Source: Marinobacter guineae (lineage in GTDB: Bacteria > Pseudomonadota > Gammaproteobacteria > Pseudomonadales > Oleiphilaceae). From it: DNA of 64,000 nucleotides. The stretch spans positions 124,001 to 188,000 of the forward strand of contig NZ_KZ319339.1 of NCBI RefSeq assembly GCF_002744735.1, in the 5' to 3' direction. Position numbers and translations under genes: made by a program. Below the pieces are notes generated by a model that worked only from the letters and a program-made list of their open reading frames with translations, searched no databases and had not been told where the DNA came from. Below, piece by piece: positions 50,646-61,718 of this stretch. Within the stretch, counting starts at the first letter, position 1; every line of letters starts with the position of its first letter.

Positions 50646-51005
50646 TCAGTAGGCTTGTTGGCGAACCGGAAAATAGTTCATCGCCATATGATGTTTTTTC
50701 AGCCACTGCATTAACGAAGATATCGTAAAACTATCGTTCTCAACTCCCTCGAAGTCCACGCCAATGCCCTTGTCGGATTTGCGGACAACATGGGCCTTCA
50801 GCCTTCGAAACTGTCTTTCCTGTTTGTCCGGAAAGCGAAATTCAAGTTCAACTGTCTGGTTTAACTGCACATCGGTATAGTCGGTTGCAATGAACAGGCC
50901 CCGCTTTGATGCATCCCGGATCAGGCCGGTTGCTACGGGCATTCCGCGCTTATACACCAGCAGGCCAAGCTTTCCCTGTACGCGTTTACTGAGTCTGTGT
51001 TCCAT
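50646..51005 (-). CDS. PilZ domain protein (c-di-GMP receptor)
   Basis: A 119-residue single-domain protein. Both PilZ ligand motifs are present: RLSKR (RxxxR) near residue 4 and DASKRG ((D/N)xSxxG) near residue 31. It should bind cyclic di-GMP. ATG 51005 is chosen (GGGGGAA upstream) over 51017. It lies between malQ and the SDR gene in the alpha-glucan block, which hints at c-di-GMP input into storage metabolism, or chance. Confidence 0.85.
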   Translation of the reverse strand: MEHRLSKRVQGKLGLLVYKRGMPVATGLIRDASKRGLFIATDYTDVQLNQTVELEFRFPDKQERQFRRLKAHVVRKSDKGIGVDFEGVENDSFTISSLMQWLKKHHMAMNYFPVRQQAY

Positions 51006-51105
51006 GTTTTCCCCCATGACTCATCAAGAACCGCTAATTGTTAAAACTGCCTGTGTTTTATATCGAAGTATTGGGGGCGCCTTTTTGATGCTGATCAAAA
51101 AACGA

Positions 51106-52599
51106 TCAGTCTCGCGGCAGGCGCCCATGTTGCCGCACGGAATCCGCAATAGTTTCTGACAGATCTTTCCGACAAAGATTCCAGTCCAGTTGCCATATCC
51201 AGTTGTTTACCACAGTTCCCGGTGTGTTAAACCTGGCCTCGGTTCCAAGCCCCATAAAATCCTGCATCGGGACGATGGCCAGTGAGCAGACCGACCGGAA
51301 AGCAGCGTCAATAACCGGCCATGGCATGCCCTCCCCGGAGGTGCCGAGGTAATTGTTGACGTTGCGCCGGGTATGGTCGTCGAGGCTCTGGTACCAACCC
51401 AGTGTGGTGTCGTTATCGTGGGTCCCGGTGTACACAAGATCCCGCGGATGATGGTTGTGTAACAGGTGGGGATTATCCGGGCTGCCATCAAAGCCGAATT
51501 GCATCACCGTCATCCCCGGCAACCGGAACCGTTTGCGAAGCTCTTCAACGTCATCGCTGATAATACCCAGGTTCTCGGCCACCAGGGGCAAATCCGGAAA
51601 CCGGCTGAAACAGGCCTCAAGAAAATGGTCCCCGGGGCCTGGCACCCAGTAGCCGTATTTGGGCTCTGGTGTCTCCGCCGGAATCTCCCAGTAGGCCTGC
51701 AGTCCACGAAAGTGATCAATTCGGATCAGGTCAAACAGGTGACGTTGGCTTTCAAGACGCTCAAGCCACCATTGGTAACCGTCGCCAGCCATGGCTTCCC
51801 AGTTAAAAAGCGGGTTGCCCCAGTGCTGGCCCTCCACAGAAAAATAGTCGGGCGGCACGCCGGCAACTGCCTTGGGCTCTCCTCGCTCATCAAGCTTGAA
51901 CAAGTGCCGGTTGGCCCAGACATCGGCGCTGTCGTGGGCAACGAAGATGGGGATGTCACCAAACAGCAGAATGCCTTTTCCCCGCGCATAATCCCGCAAA
52001 GCCTGCCATTGGTGCTGGAACAGAAACTGCTCGAACCGGATCCGGGCGAGCCTGGAGCGGTTCTGGTCAATAAAATCCTGCAATGCTTCCGTATCCCGGT
52101 CCCTGAGAGATTCAGGCCATTGCAACCAGGCCGGAAACGCCTGCACCTCCCGGATTGCGCAGAACAGGCAAAAATCGTCAAGCCAGTAGTCGTTGGTTGC
52201 CCGAAAGCGCTGATAACCAGCCTGATCAAGGCCGCTCAGGCCCGTACCATCATTATTGAAAAAGCGCTCCGCAGCGAGGGTCAGCAATTGGTGGCGCACT
52301 TCGGGTGCGGGCTGCGAAAGTTCTCGCTCTGACAGGAGGCCAACCTCAACGAGTTCCAACAAATCGATGAAGTCAGGATTGCCGGCGTGAGCGCTGAGAG
52401 ACTGATAAGGCGAAAGATCCCGGTGTGTTGGCCCGATGGGCAGCGTTTGCCAGACGCTCAGGCTGCTGTCAGCCAGGAAGTCGACAAAGGTACGGGCACT
52501 CGCGCCGAGAATACCCCAAGGCCCCGGCAGGCAGGTTGGATGAAGTAAGACACCGGCCCGGCGGGTGCTGAACAGATCGTCGGTTCTGGCCGAAGTCAT
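51106..52599 (-). CDS. malQ: 4-alpha-glucanotransferase (amylomaltase, GH77)
   Basis: Transfers alpha-1,4-glucan segments between chains. The 497-residue protein shows GH77 motifs: GVLLHPTCLPGPWGIL near the start, LIRIDHFRGLQAYWEIP with the nucleophile Asp, VAENLG with the acid Glu, and YTGTHDNDTTLGWY with the third Asp. The start overlaps the GH57 stop by 4 nt, so the two are coupled. Confidence 0.95.
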   Translation of the reverse strand: MTSARTDDLFSTRRAGVLLHPTCLPGPWGILGASARTFVDFLADSSLSVWQTLPIGPTHRDLSPYQSLSAHAGNPDFIDLLELVEVGLLSERELSQPAPEVRHQLLTLAAERFFNNDGTGLSGLDQAGYQRFRATNDYWLDDFCLFCAIREVQAFPAWLQWPESLRDRDTEALQDFIDQNRSRLARIRFEQFLFQHQWQALRDYARGKGILLFGDIPIFVAHDSADVWANRHLFKLDERGEPKAVAGVPPDYFSVEGQHWGNPLFNWEAMAGDGYQWWLERLESQRHLFDLIRIDHFRGLQAYWEIPAETPEPKYGYWVPGPGDHFLEACFSRFPDLPLVAENLGIISDDVEELRKRFRLPGMTVMQFGFDGSPDNPHLLHNHHPRDLVYTGTHDNDTTLGWYQSLDDHTRRNVNNYLGTSGEGMPWPVIDAAFRSVCSLAIVPMQDFMGLGTEARFNTPGTVVNNWIWQLDWNLCRKDLSETIADSVRQHGRLPRD

Positions 52600-54323
52600 G
52601 CCGGTTTATCCGCCTCATGCCCTGGGCGCATGGCGCCTCCCCGAGCCGGCTCGCCGCTGCCCTGGCTCAGCTGCTGGAACACGGACGGGGGGGCCGGATA
52701 ACCGATCATCTCGTACAGATTCACCAGGTGGCGGCGGTACAGATGCTCGAAATCGCTGACAACCTGCGCCGGGTTGTAGTCGCCGAACCACCAGAACCAG
52801 TCGGAGCCCTCACAGATCGCCAGCTGCTGACTCGCAGACTCTTTCTGTTCCGTCTTGAGGCTGCCGTTATCCATCACCCGATCGTAATGGATCTTTGCCT
52901 CACAAAGCAGGTCCCAGGCGCGGTTTTTGTCCGGGTCGCCAATCCAGGTGGAAAAGGTGCCATAAATCCAGCTTCCGGCCACCAGGTGCGGCAGACGAAC
53001 CGGCTCAGCGACAGGATGTTCGATCAGATCGCTGTAGGTAGTCAGTTTCAGCCTTGGATGGTGGGAAAGTATTCGATACAACTCATCCAGAAAATGAAAG
53101 CCATTCTCGGGGTAGTATTCCCAGGCGTTTTCACCATCCATGATGACGGAAATCACCGGTCGGGACTTGCCCCTGGACTGCCCGGCAATGTTTTCCATGT
53201 GATGGACCAGGTCGCCCACGGCATCCCTGGCGTGCCAGTCGGCGTAATTGAAGCCGATTAAATCAGACAGGCCATCGTCCCTGAAGAAAACGGATACCGA
53301 AGAATCACCGAAGGTGTATGGCTGGTGGATGCCGGAATCCGGCAGATCCGGAATCTCTTCGCGTGCAAGGTTCAGGCTGTTGTGGGCCACAGAATCCCCA
53401 CTGGCGGTCCAGCGAAATCCCTGGTCATCCAGTAACGCCAGCGTGGCCTGGCTAAGGCCCCCTTCAGAGGCCCAGCAGCCGGCCGGCTCAACGCCGAAAA
53501 ACCGCTTGAATACTGTTTTCGCCTGTTGGAGCTGCCAGCCTGCCCGCTCGTTTCCACCGGGGTAATTGTTGTGAACGGGCAAACTAATGTCCGGCATTGC
53601 TTCCCGGGCGGATTCCAGTTCCAGCAGCAACGGCAGCATGGCGTGGGTGTAGGGGCTGACGGACAGCTCTACCTGGCCTTTTTGTGCCAGGTGTCGGTAT
53701 CTCGGCCCAATGCCGGACAACACATCGAAAATGACATTCAGAAGGGCTCTTCGGTCGTCCATGGTGAAGTTGTGGCCTTTTTCCTGAAGGCTCTGAATGC
53801 AATGGTTTTCACGGCGAATGGTTTCACCCATCCAGCCCAGGTGATACCAGACCAGGAGATCCGACAGAAACCGGCTGGAGATATATCGTTGTAGTTCCGG
53901 TTTTTTCCGGTAGACATCGGTCAGCTCGGCCAATCGCGCGAAGGCAGGATAGCGTTTGATGATTCGGTCCGGGTTCGCGCGCAGGCATTTCTCAATGAGT
54001 CCGAGGAACGCTGGCGTGCCGGTTTCCGGAAGCTCCTCTGCCACCAGGGCCGCAAGTAAGGGGTCGCCGATCTCCCCTGCACCGTGGCGCCATTGTTCTA
54101 TCTGTACCAGGTAGGTTTCGATCTGTTCAAGCAGAACCGGGGCAAAATTGACCACCGCCCTCGCCTCGGGCTCATTCTCGAGGTGGGCCGCCATATCGCT
54201 GTAGTCCTTGATGGTGTGCAGATACACCCAGGGAAACAGGAACTGGCCCGTGCGCATATCCTGATAGGAAGGCTGGTGCATATGCCAACAAAGCACAACC
54301 GGGATTTTGGTGTCAGAGACCAT
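52596..54323 (-). CDS. Glycoside hydrolase family 57 protein
   Basis: Alpha-amylase-like GH57 enzyme of 575 residues. Motifs in order: [10 protein letters not shown] near the start, HAMLPLL, the nucleophile Glu in [10 protein letters not shown], and the Asp-bearing [15 protein letters not shown]. Acts on alpha-glucans in the cytoplasm (no signal peptide), possibly as debranching or 4-alpha-glucanotransferase activity. It overlaps glgC by 11 nt and malQ by 4 nt, so all three form one operon glgC-GH57-malQ. Confidence 0.92.
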   Translation of the reverse strand: MVSDTKIPVVLCWHMHQPSYQDMRTGQFLFPWVYLHTIKDYSDMAAHLENEPEARAVVNFAPVLLEQIETYLVQIEQWRHGAGEIGDPLLAALVAEELPETGTPAFLGLIEKCLRANPDRIIKRYPAFARLAELTDVYRKKPELQRYISSRFLSDLLVWYHLGWMGETIRRENHCIQSLQEKGHNFTMDDRRALLNVIFDVLSGIGPRYRHLAQKGQVELSVSPYTHAMLPLLLELESAREAMPDISLPVHNNYPGGNERAGWQLQQAKTVFKRFFGVEPAGCWASEGGLSQATLALLDDQGFRWTASGDSVAHNSLNLAREEIPDLPDSGIHQPYTFGDSSVSVFFRDDGLSDLIGFNYADWHARDAVGDLVHHMENIAGQSRGKSRPVISVIMDGENAWEYYPENGFHFLDELYRILSHHPRLKLTTYSDLIEHPVAEPVRLPHLVAGSWIYGTFSTWIGDPDKNRAWDLLCEAKIHYDRVMDNGSLKTEQKESASQQLAICEGSDWFWWFGDYNPAQVVSDFEHLYRRHLVNLYEMIGYPAPPSVFQQLSQGSGEPARGGAMRPGHEADKPA

Positions 54324-55578
54324 GAGGGTAATCCTGCCCGAGCATCTCGGGCGTGATCAGCACAATACCTTTGGGAGACACATGGAACCGCTTGCGGTCT
54401 TCCGCTTCATCGAAACCGATGCGTGTTCCTTCCGGGATGCGGCAGCCGCGATCAATCAGGGCTTTTCGGATGTGACAGTCGCGGCCAATATCCACATCCG
54501 GATAGATGACCGAGTCCGAGATATCACTATAAGAGTGAACCTTGACCTGCGAGAACAACAGGGAGTGTTTCACCAGGGCGCCAGAGACAATGCAGCCCCC
54601 CGCAACCATGGAATCCACTGCGGTCCCCCGGCGGTTCTCATCATCGAAGATAAACTTCGCTGGCGGCAATTGCTCCTGGTATGTCCATATCGGCCAGTGG
54701 GAATCGTACAGATTCAGTTCAGGGCTGATGCCGATCAGCTCCAGGTTGGCCTGCCAGAGAGCATCAATGGTCCCTACATCCCGCCAATAGGCAGGCTTAT
54801 TCTGTACCGGATCCCGGAACGGAAAGGCCACTACCCGCAGCCGCTTGATCACAGATGGAATAATATCCTTGCCAAAATCGTGGGACGACTCGCCGTCCAT
54901 CTTATGGTCGCGCATCAACTCATCGAACAGCACCTGGGTACTGAACACGTAGATACCCATGGACGCCAGCGCCTTACCGGGCTGGCCGGGCATGGGTTTG
55001 GGTTGCGCAGGCTTTTCCTCGAATTCGGTGACTCGGAGCTCATCGTCTACCGACATAACGCCGAATGCCGAGGCCTCGTCGATCGGGACCTCAATGCAGC
55101 CCACGGTGATATCGGCATCATTCTCAACATGGGCGGCCAGCATAGTGCCGTAGTCCATCTTGTAGATATGGTCACCGGCGAGAATCAGGACATATTCCGG
55201 GTGGTGGCTGCGGATGATATCGAGGTTTTGCAGCACGGCATCCGCAGTGCCTTCATACCAGGACGTTTCGATCCTTTGCTGGGCCGGTAACAGCTCGACA
55301 AATTCGTCCATTTCACCACGAAGAAACCCCCAGCCTCGTTGAATGTGCCGGATCAGGGAATGGGATTTGTATTGGGTGATTACGCCAACCTGGCCGATGC
55401 CTGAGTTGATGCAGTTCGACAATGGAAAATCGATGATCCGGAACTTGCCGCCGAAGGGAACCGCCGGTTTGGCTCGCCACTTGGTGAGATCGTGAAGGCG
55501 GGAGCCCCGGCCTCCGGCTAAAACTAACGCGAGGGTTTGACGAGTAAGACGACTGACGAAACGTTGGGCCGTTTGCAT
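54313..55578 (-). CDS. glgC: Glucose-1-phosphate adenylyltransferase
   Basis: Makes ADP-glucose for glycogen synthesis. The 421-residue protein has the nucleotidyl motif [11 protein letters not shown] near residue 20, [30 protein letters not shown] and the C-terminal left-handed beta-helix ([17 protein letters not shown]). ATG 55578 (GGGAAG upstream) is preferred over 55596. First gene of the minus operon, divergent from glgB. Likely allosterically controlled, as in the family. Confidence 0.95.
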   Translation of the reverse strand: MQTAQRFVSRLTRQTLALVLAGGRGSRLHDLTKWRAKPAVPFGGKFRIIDFPLSNCINSGIGQVGVITQYKSHSLIRHIQRGWGFLRGEMDEFVELLPAQQRIETSWYEGTADAVLQNLDIIRSHHPEYVLILAGDHIYKMDYGTMLAAHVENDADITVGCIEVPIDEASAFGVMSVDDELRVTEFEEKPAQPKPMPGQPGKALASMGIYVFSTQVLFDELMRDHKMDGESSHDFGKDIIPSVIKRLRVVAFPFRDPVQNKPAYWRDVGTIDALWQANLELIGISPELNLYDSHWPIWTYQEQLPPAKFIFDDENRRGTAVDSMVAGGCIVSGALVKHSLLFSQVKVHSYSDISDSVIYPDVDIGRDCHIRKALIDRGCRIPEGTRIGFDEAEDRKRFHVSPKGIVLITPEMLGQDYPHGL

Positions 55579-55596
55579 ATCTGCTTCCCTGAACAA

Positions 55597-55768
55597 AACT
55601 TTTCCTGTGACCGGTCGTTCAACCGCAAGGGGTTGCCACGGTTTTGACGTCTGTAATCATATTAGAACACTATCACGGAATTATGACGTAAACTTGTTTG
55701 GAGTCATTTTTTAAACGGGCTCAGTAACGTCCAATGGAAGCTCCACCTGGTTAGGAAAAGCACGGTCT
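55597..55768. promoter_or_regulatory. Divergent glgC/glgB promoter region
   Basis: About 170 bp between the two operons of glycogen synthesis, with an AT-rich core near 55658-55712 suitable for both promoters. Shared control of the two operons is likely. Confidence 0.45.
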
Positions 55769-57655
55769 ATGGATAGTCCAACGCTCAGCGAATTCGACCT
55801 TCATCTCTTTGCCGAAGGCAGGCATTGGCACATCTACAACGTATTGGGCGCTCACGTCTGCAAAAGCGGGGGTGTTGAGGGTGTCCGGTTTGCAGTGTGG
55901 GCCCCCCATGCGAAAGCGATCAGCGTTGTCGGCGATTTCAATCACTGGAAAACCGCCAGCCACAGCATGAAACTGCACGAAGGCATGGGGGTGTGGTCGT
56001 GCTTTATCCCAGGCATCGGTACCGGAGCCCTATACAAGTTCGCCATAACCACCGACAAGGGCCGTCAGCTTTTGAAAACCGACCCCTATGGCCAGGCCTT
56101 TGAGTTGAGGCCCGCCACCGCCGCCGTGGTGACTGAGCGTGGCCACTTTGGCTGGGGCGATGGCGACTGGATTGCCCGGCGGGGCCAGTGGAATTGGCAG
56201 GACTCACCCATTTCAATCTACGAGGTACATGCCGCTTCCTGGCGTCATCACGGCTCCGGGCGTTGGCTGACCTACCGCGAACTTGCCGACCAGCTGATCC
56301 CTTACGTTGTGGAATTGGGCTTCACCCACATTGAGCTGTTGCCGGTAACCGAGCACCCGCTGGATGAATCCTGGGGCTATCAGACCACCGGCTACTACGC
56401 GCCTACCAGCCGCTTCGGCACCCCGGACGACCTGCGTTATCTGGTGGACCAGTGCCACCGCCACAACATCGGCGTTATTCTGGATTGGGTTCCCGGGCAC
56501 TTCCCGACCGATGAACACGCCCTCGCCCGATTTGATGGCAGCGCTCTTTACGAGCATGAAGATCCACGCAAGGGCCAGCACCAGGACTGGGGCACCCTCA
56601 TTTACAATTACGGCCGGCATGAAGTCCGGAACTTCCTGATCGGTAGCGCCCTGTTCTGGCTGGACGCCTTCCACATCGATGGTTTGCGGGTGGATGCCGT
56701 AGCCTCAATGCTCTATCTGAATTACTCCCGCAAGGAAGGCGAATGGTTGCCCAATGTTCATGGTGGCCATGAGAATCTGGAAGCCATCGATTTTCTGAGG
56801 GAACTGAACCGCGTTTGCCAGAGCCGATTCCCGGGCACCCTGGTCTGTGCCGAGGAATCCACTTCCTGGCCACGTGTTACCCGCCCGCCGGAAATCGGCG
56901 GGCTCGGCTTCAACCTGAAATGGAACATGGGCTGGATGCACGACACTCTTGATTACCTTCAGCAGGACCCTGTGTATCGCCAGTACCACCACGACAAATT
57001 GACCTTTGGCCTGCTGTACGCCTTCACTGAGAATTTCCTGTTGCCGCTGTCCCACGATGAGGTGGTCCACGGCAAGGGCAGCCTGATCAACAAGATGACA
57101 GGAGACGAGTGGCAGCAGCGGGCTTCACTACGATTGCTGCTCACCTACATGTACGGCTATCCCGGTGCCAAGCTGCTGTTTATGGGCGGCGAATTCGGCC
57201 AGCGCCGGGAGTGGAGTGAATCCCGGGAACTGGACTGGTCGTTGCTGGCCTATCCGGAGCACCAGGGCCTCAAACGCCTGGTACAGGATCTTAACGGCCT
57301 CTATCGCCGGGAGGTGTCCCTGCATGGTGAGTGTTTCAGGCCGGAAGGATTTGATTGGATCGACTGTCACGACTCCCCCCAGTCTGTCATCAGCTTTCTG
57401 CGAACGGCCAAGGGCGAAACCTCGGTGATCGTGGTGAATTTTACGCCGATGCCCCGGCATAACTACCGCATCGGACTGCCACAGGGCGGAAGCTGGCGGG
57501 AAATCTTTAACTCGGATTCTGAATATTATGGTGGCAGTAACCTCGGCAACCCCTACCCCATGATTGCGGACGAACAGGCCTGGATGAACCGGAACTGGTC
57601 AATGGAGCTGACTCTGCCGCCACTAGGCGCGATTGTCCTGAGGCCGACGTTATGA
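55769..57655 (+). CDS. glgB: 1,4-alpha-glucan branching enzyme (GH13)
   Basis: Introduces alpha-1,6 branches into glycogen. The 628-residue protein has an N-terminal CBM48 region ([20 protein letters not shown]), then the GH13 barrel with [12 protein letters not shown], the nucleophile in [19 protein letters not shown] with the acid Glu and [13 protein letters not shown], and a C-terminal beta domain. Typical short (group 2) GlgB length. The ATG overlap with glgA (ATGA) shows coupling. Confidence 0.96.
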   Translation: MDSPTLSEFDLHLFAEGRHWHIYNVLGAHVCKSGGVEGVRFAVWAPHAKAISVVGDFNHWKTASHSMKLHEGMGVWSCFIPGIGTGALYKFAITTDKGRQLLKTDPYGQAFELRPATAAVVTERGHFGWGDGDWIARRGQWNWQDSPISIYEVHAASWRHHGSGRWLTYRELADQLIPYVVELGFTHIELLPVTEHPLDESWGYQTTGYYAPTSRFGTPDDLRYLVDQCHRHNIGVILDWVPGHFPTDEHALARFDGSALYEHEDPRKGQHQDWGTLIYNYGRHEVRNFLIGSALFWLDAFHIDGLRVDAVASMLYLNYSRKEGEWLPNVHGGHENLEAIDFLRELNRVCQSRFPGTLVCAEESTSWPRVTRPPEIGGLGFNLKWNMGWMHDTLDYLQQDPVYRQYHHDKLTFGLLYAFTENFLLPLSHDEVVHGKGSLINKMTGDEWQQRASLRLLLTYMYGYPGAKLLFMGGEFGQRREWSESRELDWSLLAYPEHQGLKRLVQDLNGLYRREVSLHGECFRPEGFDWIDCHDSPQSVISFLRTAKGETSVIVVNFTPMPRHNYRIGLPQGGSWREIFNSDSEYYGGSNLGNPYPMIADEQAWMNRNWSMELTLPPLGAIVLRPTL

Positions 57656-59115
57656 TCCGGGTGCTGTTTGCCACCAGTGAGGTTTTTCCACTGGTGAAGA
57701 CCGGTGGCCTTGCTGATGTGTCTTCCAGCCTGCCAGAAGCTCTTTGCCGGCTTGAACACGATGTGCAGATTCTGCTGCCGGGCTACCCAGATGCAATTAA
57801 GGCCGCCCGAAAAGCCGGATCCCGGAGAAAGTCGCGATTTCAGATCGGGCAATACAGTGTCAGCCTCTGGCAAACCCGGCTCCCTGGCACGGCAGTAACA
57901 CTCTGGCTGGTGGACTGTCCGCCGCTGTTTGACCGGCCGGGAAACCCCTACAAGAACGAGGAAGGGCAGGACTGGTGGGATAACGCCCATCGGTTTGAAC
58001 TGTTTGCCAGGGTCGGTGCGATGATAGCCATGGGTGAAGCCGGGCTGACCTGGAAACCGGATCTCGTGCACTGCAATGACTGGCAGACCGGGCTTATTCC
58101 GGTTTTTCTGGAGCCATACCCGGATCGGCCCGGCACTGTTTTCACCATCCACAACCTCGCCTACCAGGGCGTCTTCTCTCACGAAACCTTCCGGGCCCTT
58201 GGTTTGCCGGATTCACTCTGGCGGCTGGACCAGTTGGAATTCTATGGTCAGTTGTCCTTTATCAAGGGCGGCCTGGTGTTCAGCGATCGCATTACTACCG
58301 TCAGCCCCGGTTACGCCCGGGAGATTCAGAGCCCGGAATTTGGCTGTGGCCTTGATGGCTTGCTCCGGCATCGGCGGGCGGCGTTAACGGGAATTCTCAA
58401 CGGCATTGATACCCGCGTATGGAACCCGGAGGACGATCCCGAGCTTGCCTTTCACTACGGGCGCGAACATCTGAAAAACAAAACCCAGTGCCAGGCCCAT
58501 CTTCAGCAGGAACTGGGCCTTGAGGTGAAGGGTGGTCCGTTGCTGGGATTTATTGGCAGGCTGGTGGAGCAAAAAGGCGTGGACTGGTTAATTGGGGTGA
58601 TGCCGGATTTGCTGGACAGGGGTTGCCAGTTTGTGATTCTCGGATCCGGTGAGGCCCGCTACGAAGACCCCCTGAAACTGCTGGCACGGCAATGGCCTGA
58701 GCAGATGTCCCTGACGCTCGGTTACGACGAGGGGCTATCCCACCGAATCACCGGCGGTTGCGATCTGTTCCTGATGCCATCCCGGTTTGAGCCTTGCGGC
58801 CTCAACCAGATGTACAGCCTGCGTTACGGCACGGTACCGGTGGTGCATGGAATCGGCGGCTTATCAGACACCGTGAAGGACCCTCAGGAAGTCGGCATCG
58901 ACAAGGCCAATGGCTTCCGGTTCAGCGAGGCCAGTGCTCCGGCACTGCTGGATGCGGTCAACCGGGCACTGGAGTGCTTCAGAAAGCGGAAACAATGGCG
59001 CCGGCTGCTGCAGAACGGCATGGCAGGTGACTATTCCTGGAAACACCGGGCCCGTGAGTATGGCGACCTTTACCAGACCATTCTCAACGAACGTCAACAT
59101 CAGCCGCAGGATTAG
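57652..59115 (+). CDS. glgA: Glycogen synthase (GT5)
   Basis: Adds glucose from ADP-glucose to glycogen chains. The 487-residue protein begins with [23 protein letters not shown], the ADP-glucose-binding KTGGL motif, contains [13 protein letters not shown], and the second-domain [13 protein letters not shown] and [15 protein letters not shown]. Overlaps glgB by 4 nt. Confidence 0.96.
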   Translation: MIRVLFATSEVFPLVKTGGLADVSSSLPEALCRLEHDVQILLPGYPDAIKAARKAGSRRKSRFQIGQYSVSLWQTRLPGTAVTLWLVDCPPLFDRPGNPYKNEEGQDWWDNAHRFELFARVGAMIAMGEAGLTWKPDLVHCNDWQTGLIPVFLEPYPDRPGTVFTIHNLAYQGVFSHETFRALGLPDSLWRLDQLEFYGQLSFIKGGLVFSDRITTVSPGYAREIQSPEFGCGLDGLLRHRRAALTGILNGIDTRVWNPEDDPELAFHYGREHLKNKTQCQAHLQQELGLEVKGGPLLGFIGRLVEQKGVDWLIGVMPDLLDRGCQFVILGSGEARYEDPLKLLARQWPEQMSLTLGYDEGLSHRITGGCDLFLMPSRFEPCGLNQMYSLRYGTVPVVHGIGGLSDTVKDPQEVGIDKANGFRFSEASAPALLDAVNRALECFRKRKQWRRLLQNGMAGDYSWKHRAREYGDLYQTILNERQHQPQD

Positions 59116-59147
59116 TGCGAGCGTATGTCCGCCTGGAGGCAATCAAC

Positions 59148-61700
59148 ATGCATAGAGCAACGGAATTCCGACTTGAGGCCCACCCCTTTATTCCCGAGGC
59201 ACTGGAACGCCTTGAAGAGCTGGCCAACGATCTGTTTTACAGCTGGGATCACGGCGTTCGCAGCCTGTTTGCCCGGATTGACCTTCGACTCTGGCAGAAA
59301 GTTGAGCATAACCCGAAGCTGTTCCTGCGCCGTGTGGCCCAGGACCGGCTTGATGAGGCTTCGGAAGACCGGGCATTCCTGGCCGAATACCGCCGGGTAC
59401 TGAGCAGTTATGATGCCTATCTGGAGGCAGGTCCCGGGCCGGAAGTCACCGAAAAGCTGGATCCTGAAAATGCGTTGGTGGCTTACTTCTGTGCCGAGTT
59501 TGGCTTCCATGAGAGCTTCCCCATCTACTCGGGAGGCCTTGGCATTCTCGCTGGCGATCACTGCAAGGCCGCCAGTGACCTGGCCCTGCCTTTCGTGGCT
59601 ATTGGCCTGCTTTACCAGCAGGGATACTTCATCCAGAGCATCGACGCACTGGGCCAGCAGATCGCCCGATATCAGTCCCATTCCAGTGACGAACTGCCGA
59701 TAACGCCGGTGGAACAAGACGGCAAAGTACTCAAGGTGTCCGTGCCCTTTCCCGACCGCGACGTGGTAGCCCGGGTCTGGGAAGCTCGAGTCGGTCATAT
59801 ACGGCTGTACCTGTTGGACAGTCACACTGAGGAAAACAGCCCTGAAGACCAGGAGCTGACCCTGCAGCTCTACGGCGGCGACGAGTCCACCCGGATCAGC
59901 CAGGAGATGCTTCTGGGCATTGGTGGAACCCGGGTACTGGAAGCACTGGACCTGAAACCAACAGCCTGGCATATCAACGAGGGCCATGCTGCGTTCCAGA
60001 TCCTCGAGCGTTGCCGGCACACCATGGCCTCCGGCCTTAATTTTGAGGCGGCGCTGGAAGCCGTCGCCGGCGCCACCCTGTTCACCACCCACACGCCTGT
60101 GGCAGCCGGCCACGACATATTCCCCAGGGATCTCGTTCATCACGCCCTGGGTCGTTACCTGGAGGAATCCGGATTGGACTTCGAAACGGTGTTTGCGCTC
60201 GGGGCCAAAGCGGGCGGTGACACCTTTAATATGACAAGCCTGGGCCTGCGGGGCTCACGATTCCACAACGGGGTCAGCCGCATCCACGGCAGTGTTGCCT
60301 CCCAGATGGAGGGGGATATCTGGCCCCAGGTCCCGGCGGAAGAAAATCCCCTTGGTTACATCACCAACGGCGTACATGTTCCCACCTTTCTGGCCCCGGA
60401 ATGGTCAAGCCTGTTTGATATCCAGGCGCCGACCTGGAAGAGTGAGTTGAGAAACCAGCAGTTCTGGGAATTTATCGACAAGATTCCAGACTATCACTAC
60501 TGGAGCGTGCATAAAGCCCTCAAACAACAGATGGGCGAATTCATTGTTCGGCGCTTGAAGCGACAGCACAAGCGCAACGGAACCGGGCACTCGGTGACCG
60601 ACAGGATGACCCGGCAGCTGACTTCTTCAGAAAAAGACACCCTGGTGATCGGGTTTGCCCGGCGATTTGCCACCTACAAGCGTGCCACCCTTATCTTCTC
60701 CGATCTTGATCGGCTGGAACGCATTCTTACCAACCCGGACAAACCAGTTGTACTTGTTTTCGCTGGCAAGGCCCACCCACGGGACAAACCCGGCCAGCGC
60801 CTGATCAAGGTGATCCACGATCTTTCCATGCACCCTGCACTCATGGGGCACCTGATTCTGCTGGAGGATTACGACCAGGCCATGGCGAGGCGCCTGCTCA
60901 GTGGCGTGGATGTCTGGCTCAACACGCCGGAGTACCCCAAGGAAGCCAGCGGCACCTCTGGTGAAAAGGCCGCCCTTAACGGCGCCCTGAACCTCAGCGT
61001 GCTCGATGGCTGGTGGGGTGAAGGTTACGACGGCAAAAATGGCTGGGCGATTCCGCCCAGAGACACGGAGCTCGATGCCGAATTCCGTAACGAGGAAGAA
61101 GCCCGGGACCTTCTGGATCTGCTGGAGTTCGAGGTGGTTCCGCTCTACTACGAACGGGCCTCCCAGGGCTTCTCAAGAGGCTGGGTAAAGCGCTCGAAAG
61201 CCTCCATGAAAACGATTACGCCCAGATTCAACAGCCAGCGCATGGTAATGGATTACGTCACCAATTATTATCAGCCAGCCTCAAGCCAGGGAGCACTCCT
61301 GATGGCCGAAGGGGGCAAGGTGGCGACCGGGCTGGCGCACTGGAAAGCAATGGTTCGGCAGGCGTGGCCGGGTGTTGAATTACATGTGGTGGGCTGTGTC
61401 GAGGCTCGCTGCCCCCACAACGACATGGTCGAGCTTCGCGTAGAGGCAGTACTCAACGGTCTGAGCCCGGACGATGTGCGGGTTGAGTGCCTGGTTAGCC
61501 CGGAGTGCACGGGAACCCACAGGAGCCCGGGGCCAGACAGTTTCTTTCTGGAAAAAGAGAGTGAGGCTGATGGCAGAACGGTATTTTCTACTCGGGTCCA
61601 GCCTCCCTACCCCGGGCTCCAGACCCTCAGGTTGCGGATGTACCCGCATCACGAGGCGTTAACTCATCCGCTGGAAATGGGCGCCATGCTCTGGGTCTGA
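59148..61700 (+). CDS. Alpha-glucan phosphorylase (GT35), copy 2
   Basis: Cytoplasmic PLP enzyme of 850 residues, the last gene of glgB-glgA-glgP. ATG 59148 has GGAGGC 7 nt before it and is preferred over the GTG at 59115. Same family as the gene at 47294: N-terminal DUF3417-like segment (LEELANDLFYSWDHGV), AYFCAEFGFHESFPIYSGGL, WHINEGHAAFQIL, TNGVHVPTFL and the PLP region EASGTSGEKAALNGALNLS. It releases glucose-1-phosphate for reuse. Confidence 0.92.
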   Translation: MHRATEFRLEAHPFIPEALERLEELANDLFYSWDHGVRSLFARIDLRLWQKVEHNPKLFLRRVAQDRLDEASEDRAFLAEYRRVLSSYDAYLEAGPGPEVTEKLDPENALVAYFCAEFGFHESFPIYSGGLGILAGDHCKAASDLALPFVAIGLLYQQGYFIQSIDALGQQIARYQSHSSDELPITPVEQDGKVLKVSVPFPDRDVVARVWEARVGHIRLYLLDSHTEENSPEDQELTLQLYGGDESTRISQEMLLGIGGTRVLEALDLKPTAWHINEGHAAFQILERCRHTMASGLNFEAALEAVAGATLFTTHTPVAAGHDIFPRDLVHHALGRYLEESGLDFETVFALGAKAGGDTFNMTSLGLRGSRFHNGVSRIHGSVASQMEGDIWPQVPAEENPLGYITNGVHVPTFLAPEWSSLFDIQAPTWKSELRNQQFWEFIDKIPDYHYWSVHKALKQQMGEFIVRRLKRQHKRNGTGHSVTDRMTRQLTSSEKDTLVIGFARRFATYKRATLIFSDLDRLERILTNPDKPVVLVFAGKAHPRDKPGQRLIKVIHDLSMHPALMGHLILLEDYDQAMARRLLSGVDVWLNTPEYPKEASGTSGEKAALNGALNLSVLDGWWGEGYDGKNGWAIPPRDTELDAEFRNEEEARDLLDLLEFEVVPLYYERASQGFSRGWVKRSKASMKTITPRFNSQRMVMDYVTNYYQPASSQGALLMAEGGKVATGLAHWKAMVRQAWPGVELHVVGCVEARCPHNDMVELRVEAVLNGLSPDDVRVECLVSPECTGTHRSPGPDSFFLEKESEADGRTVFSTRVQPPYPGLQTLRLRMYPHHEALTHPLEMGAMLWV

Positions 61701-61718
61701 ACCCGGGCATGGCAGGTC

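Noticed and set aside
54307..55290. 327-codon plus-strand open frame
   Set aside because: Antisense shadow of glgC.
59112..60143. 343-codon minus-strand open frame
   Set aside because: Antisense shadow of the second glucan phosphorylase.
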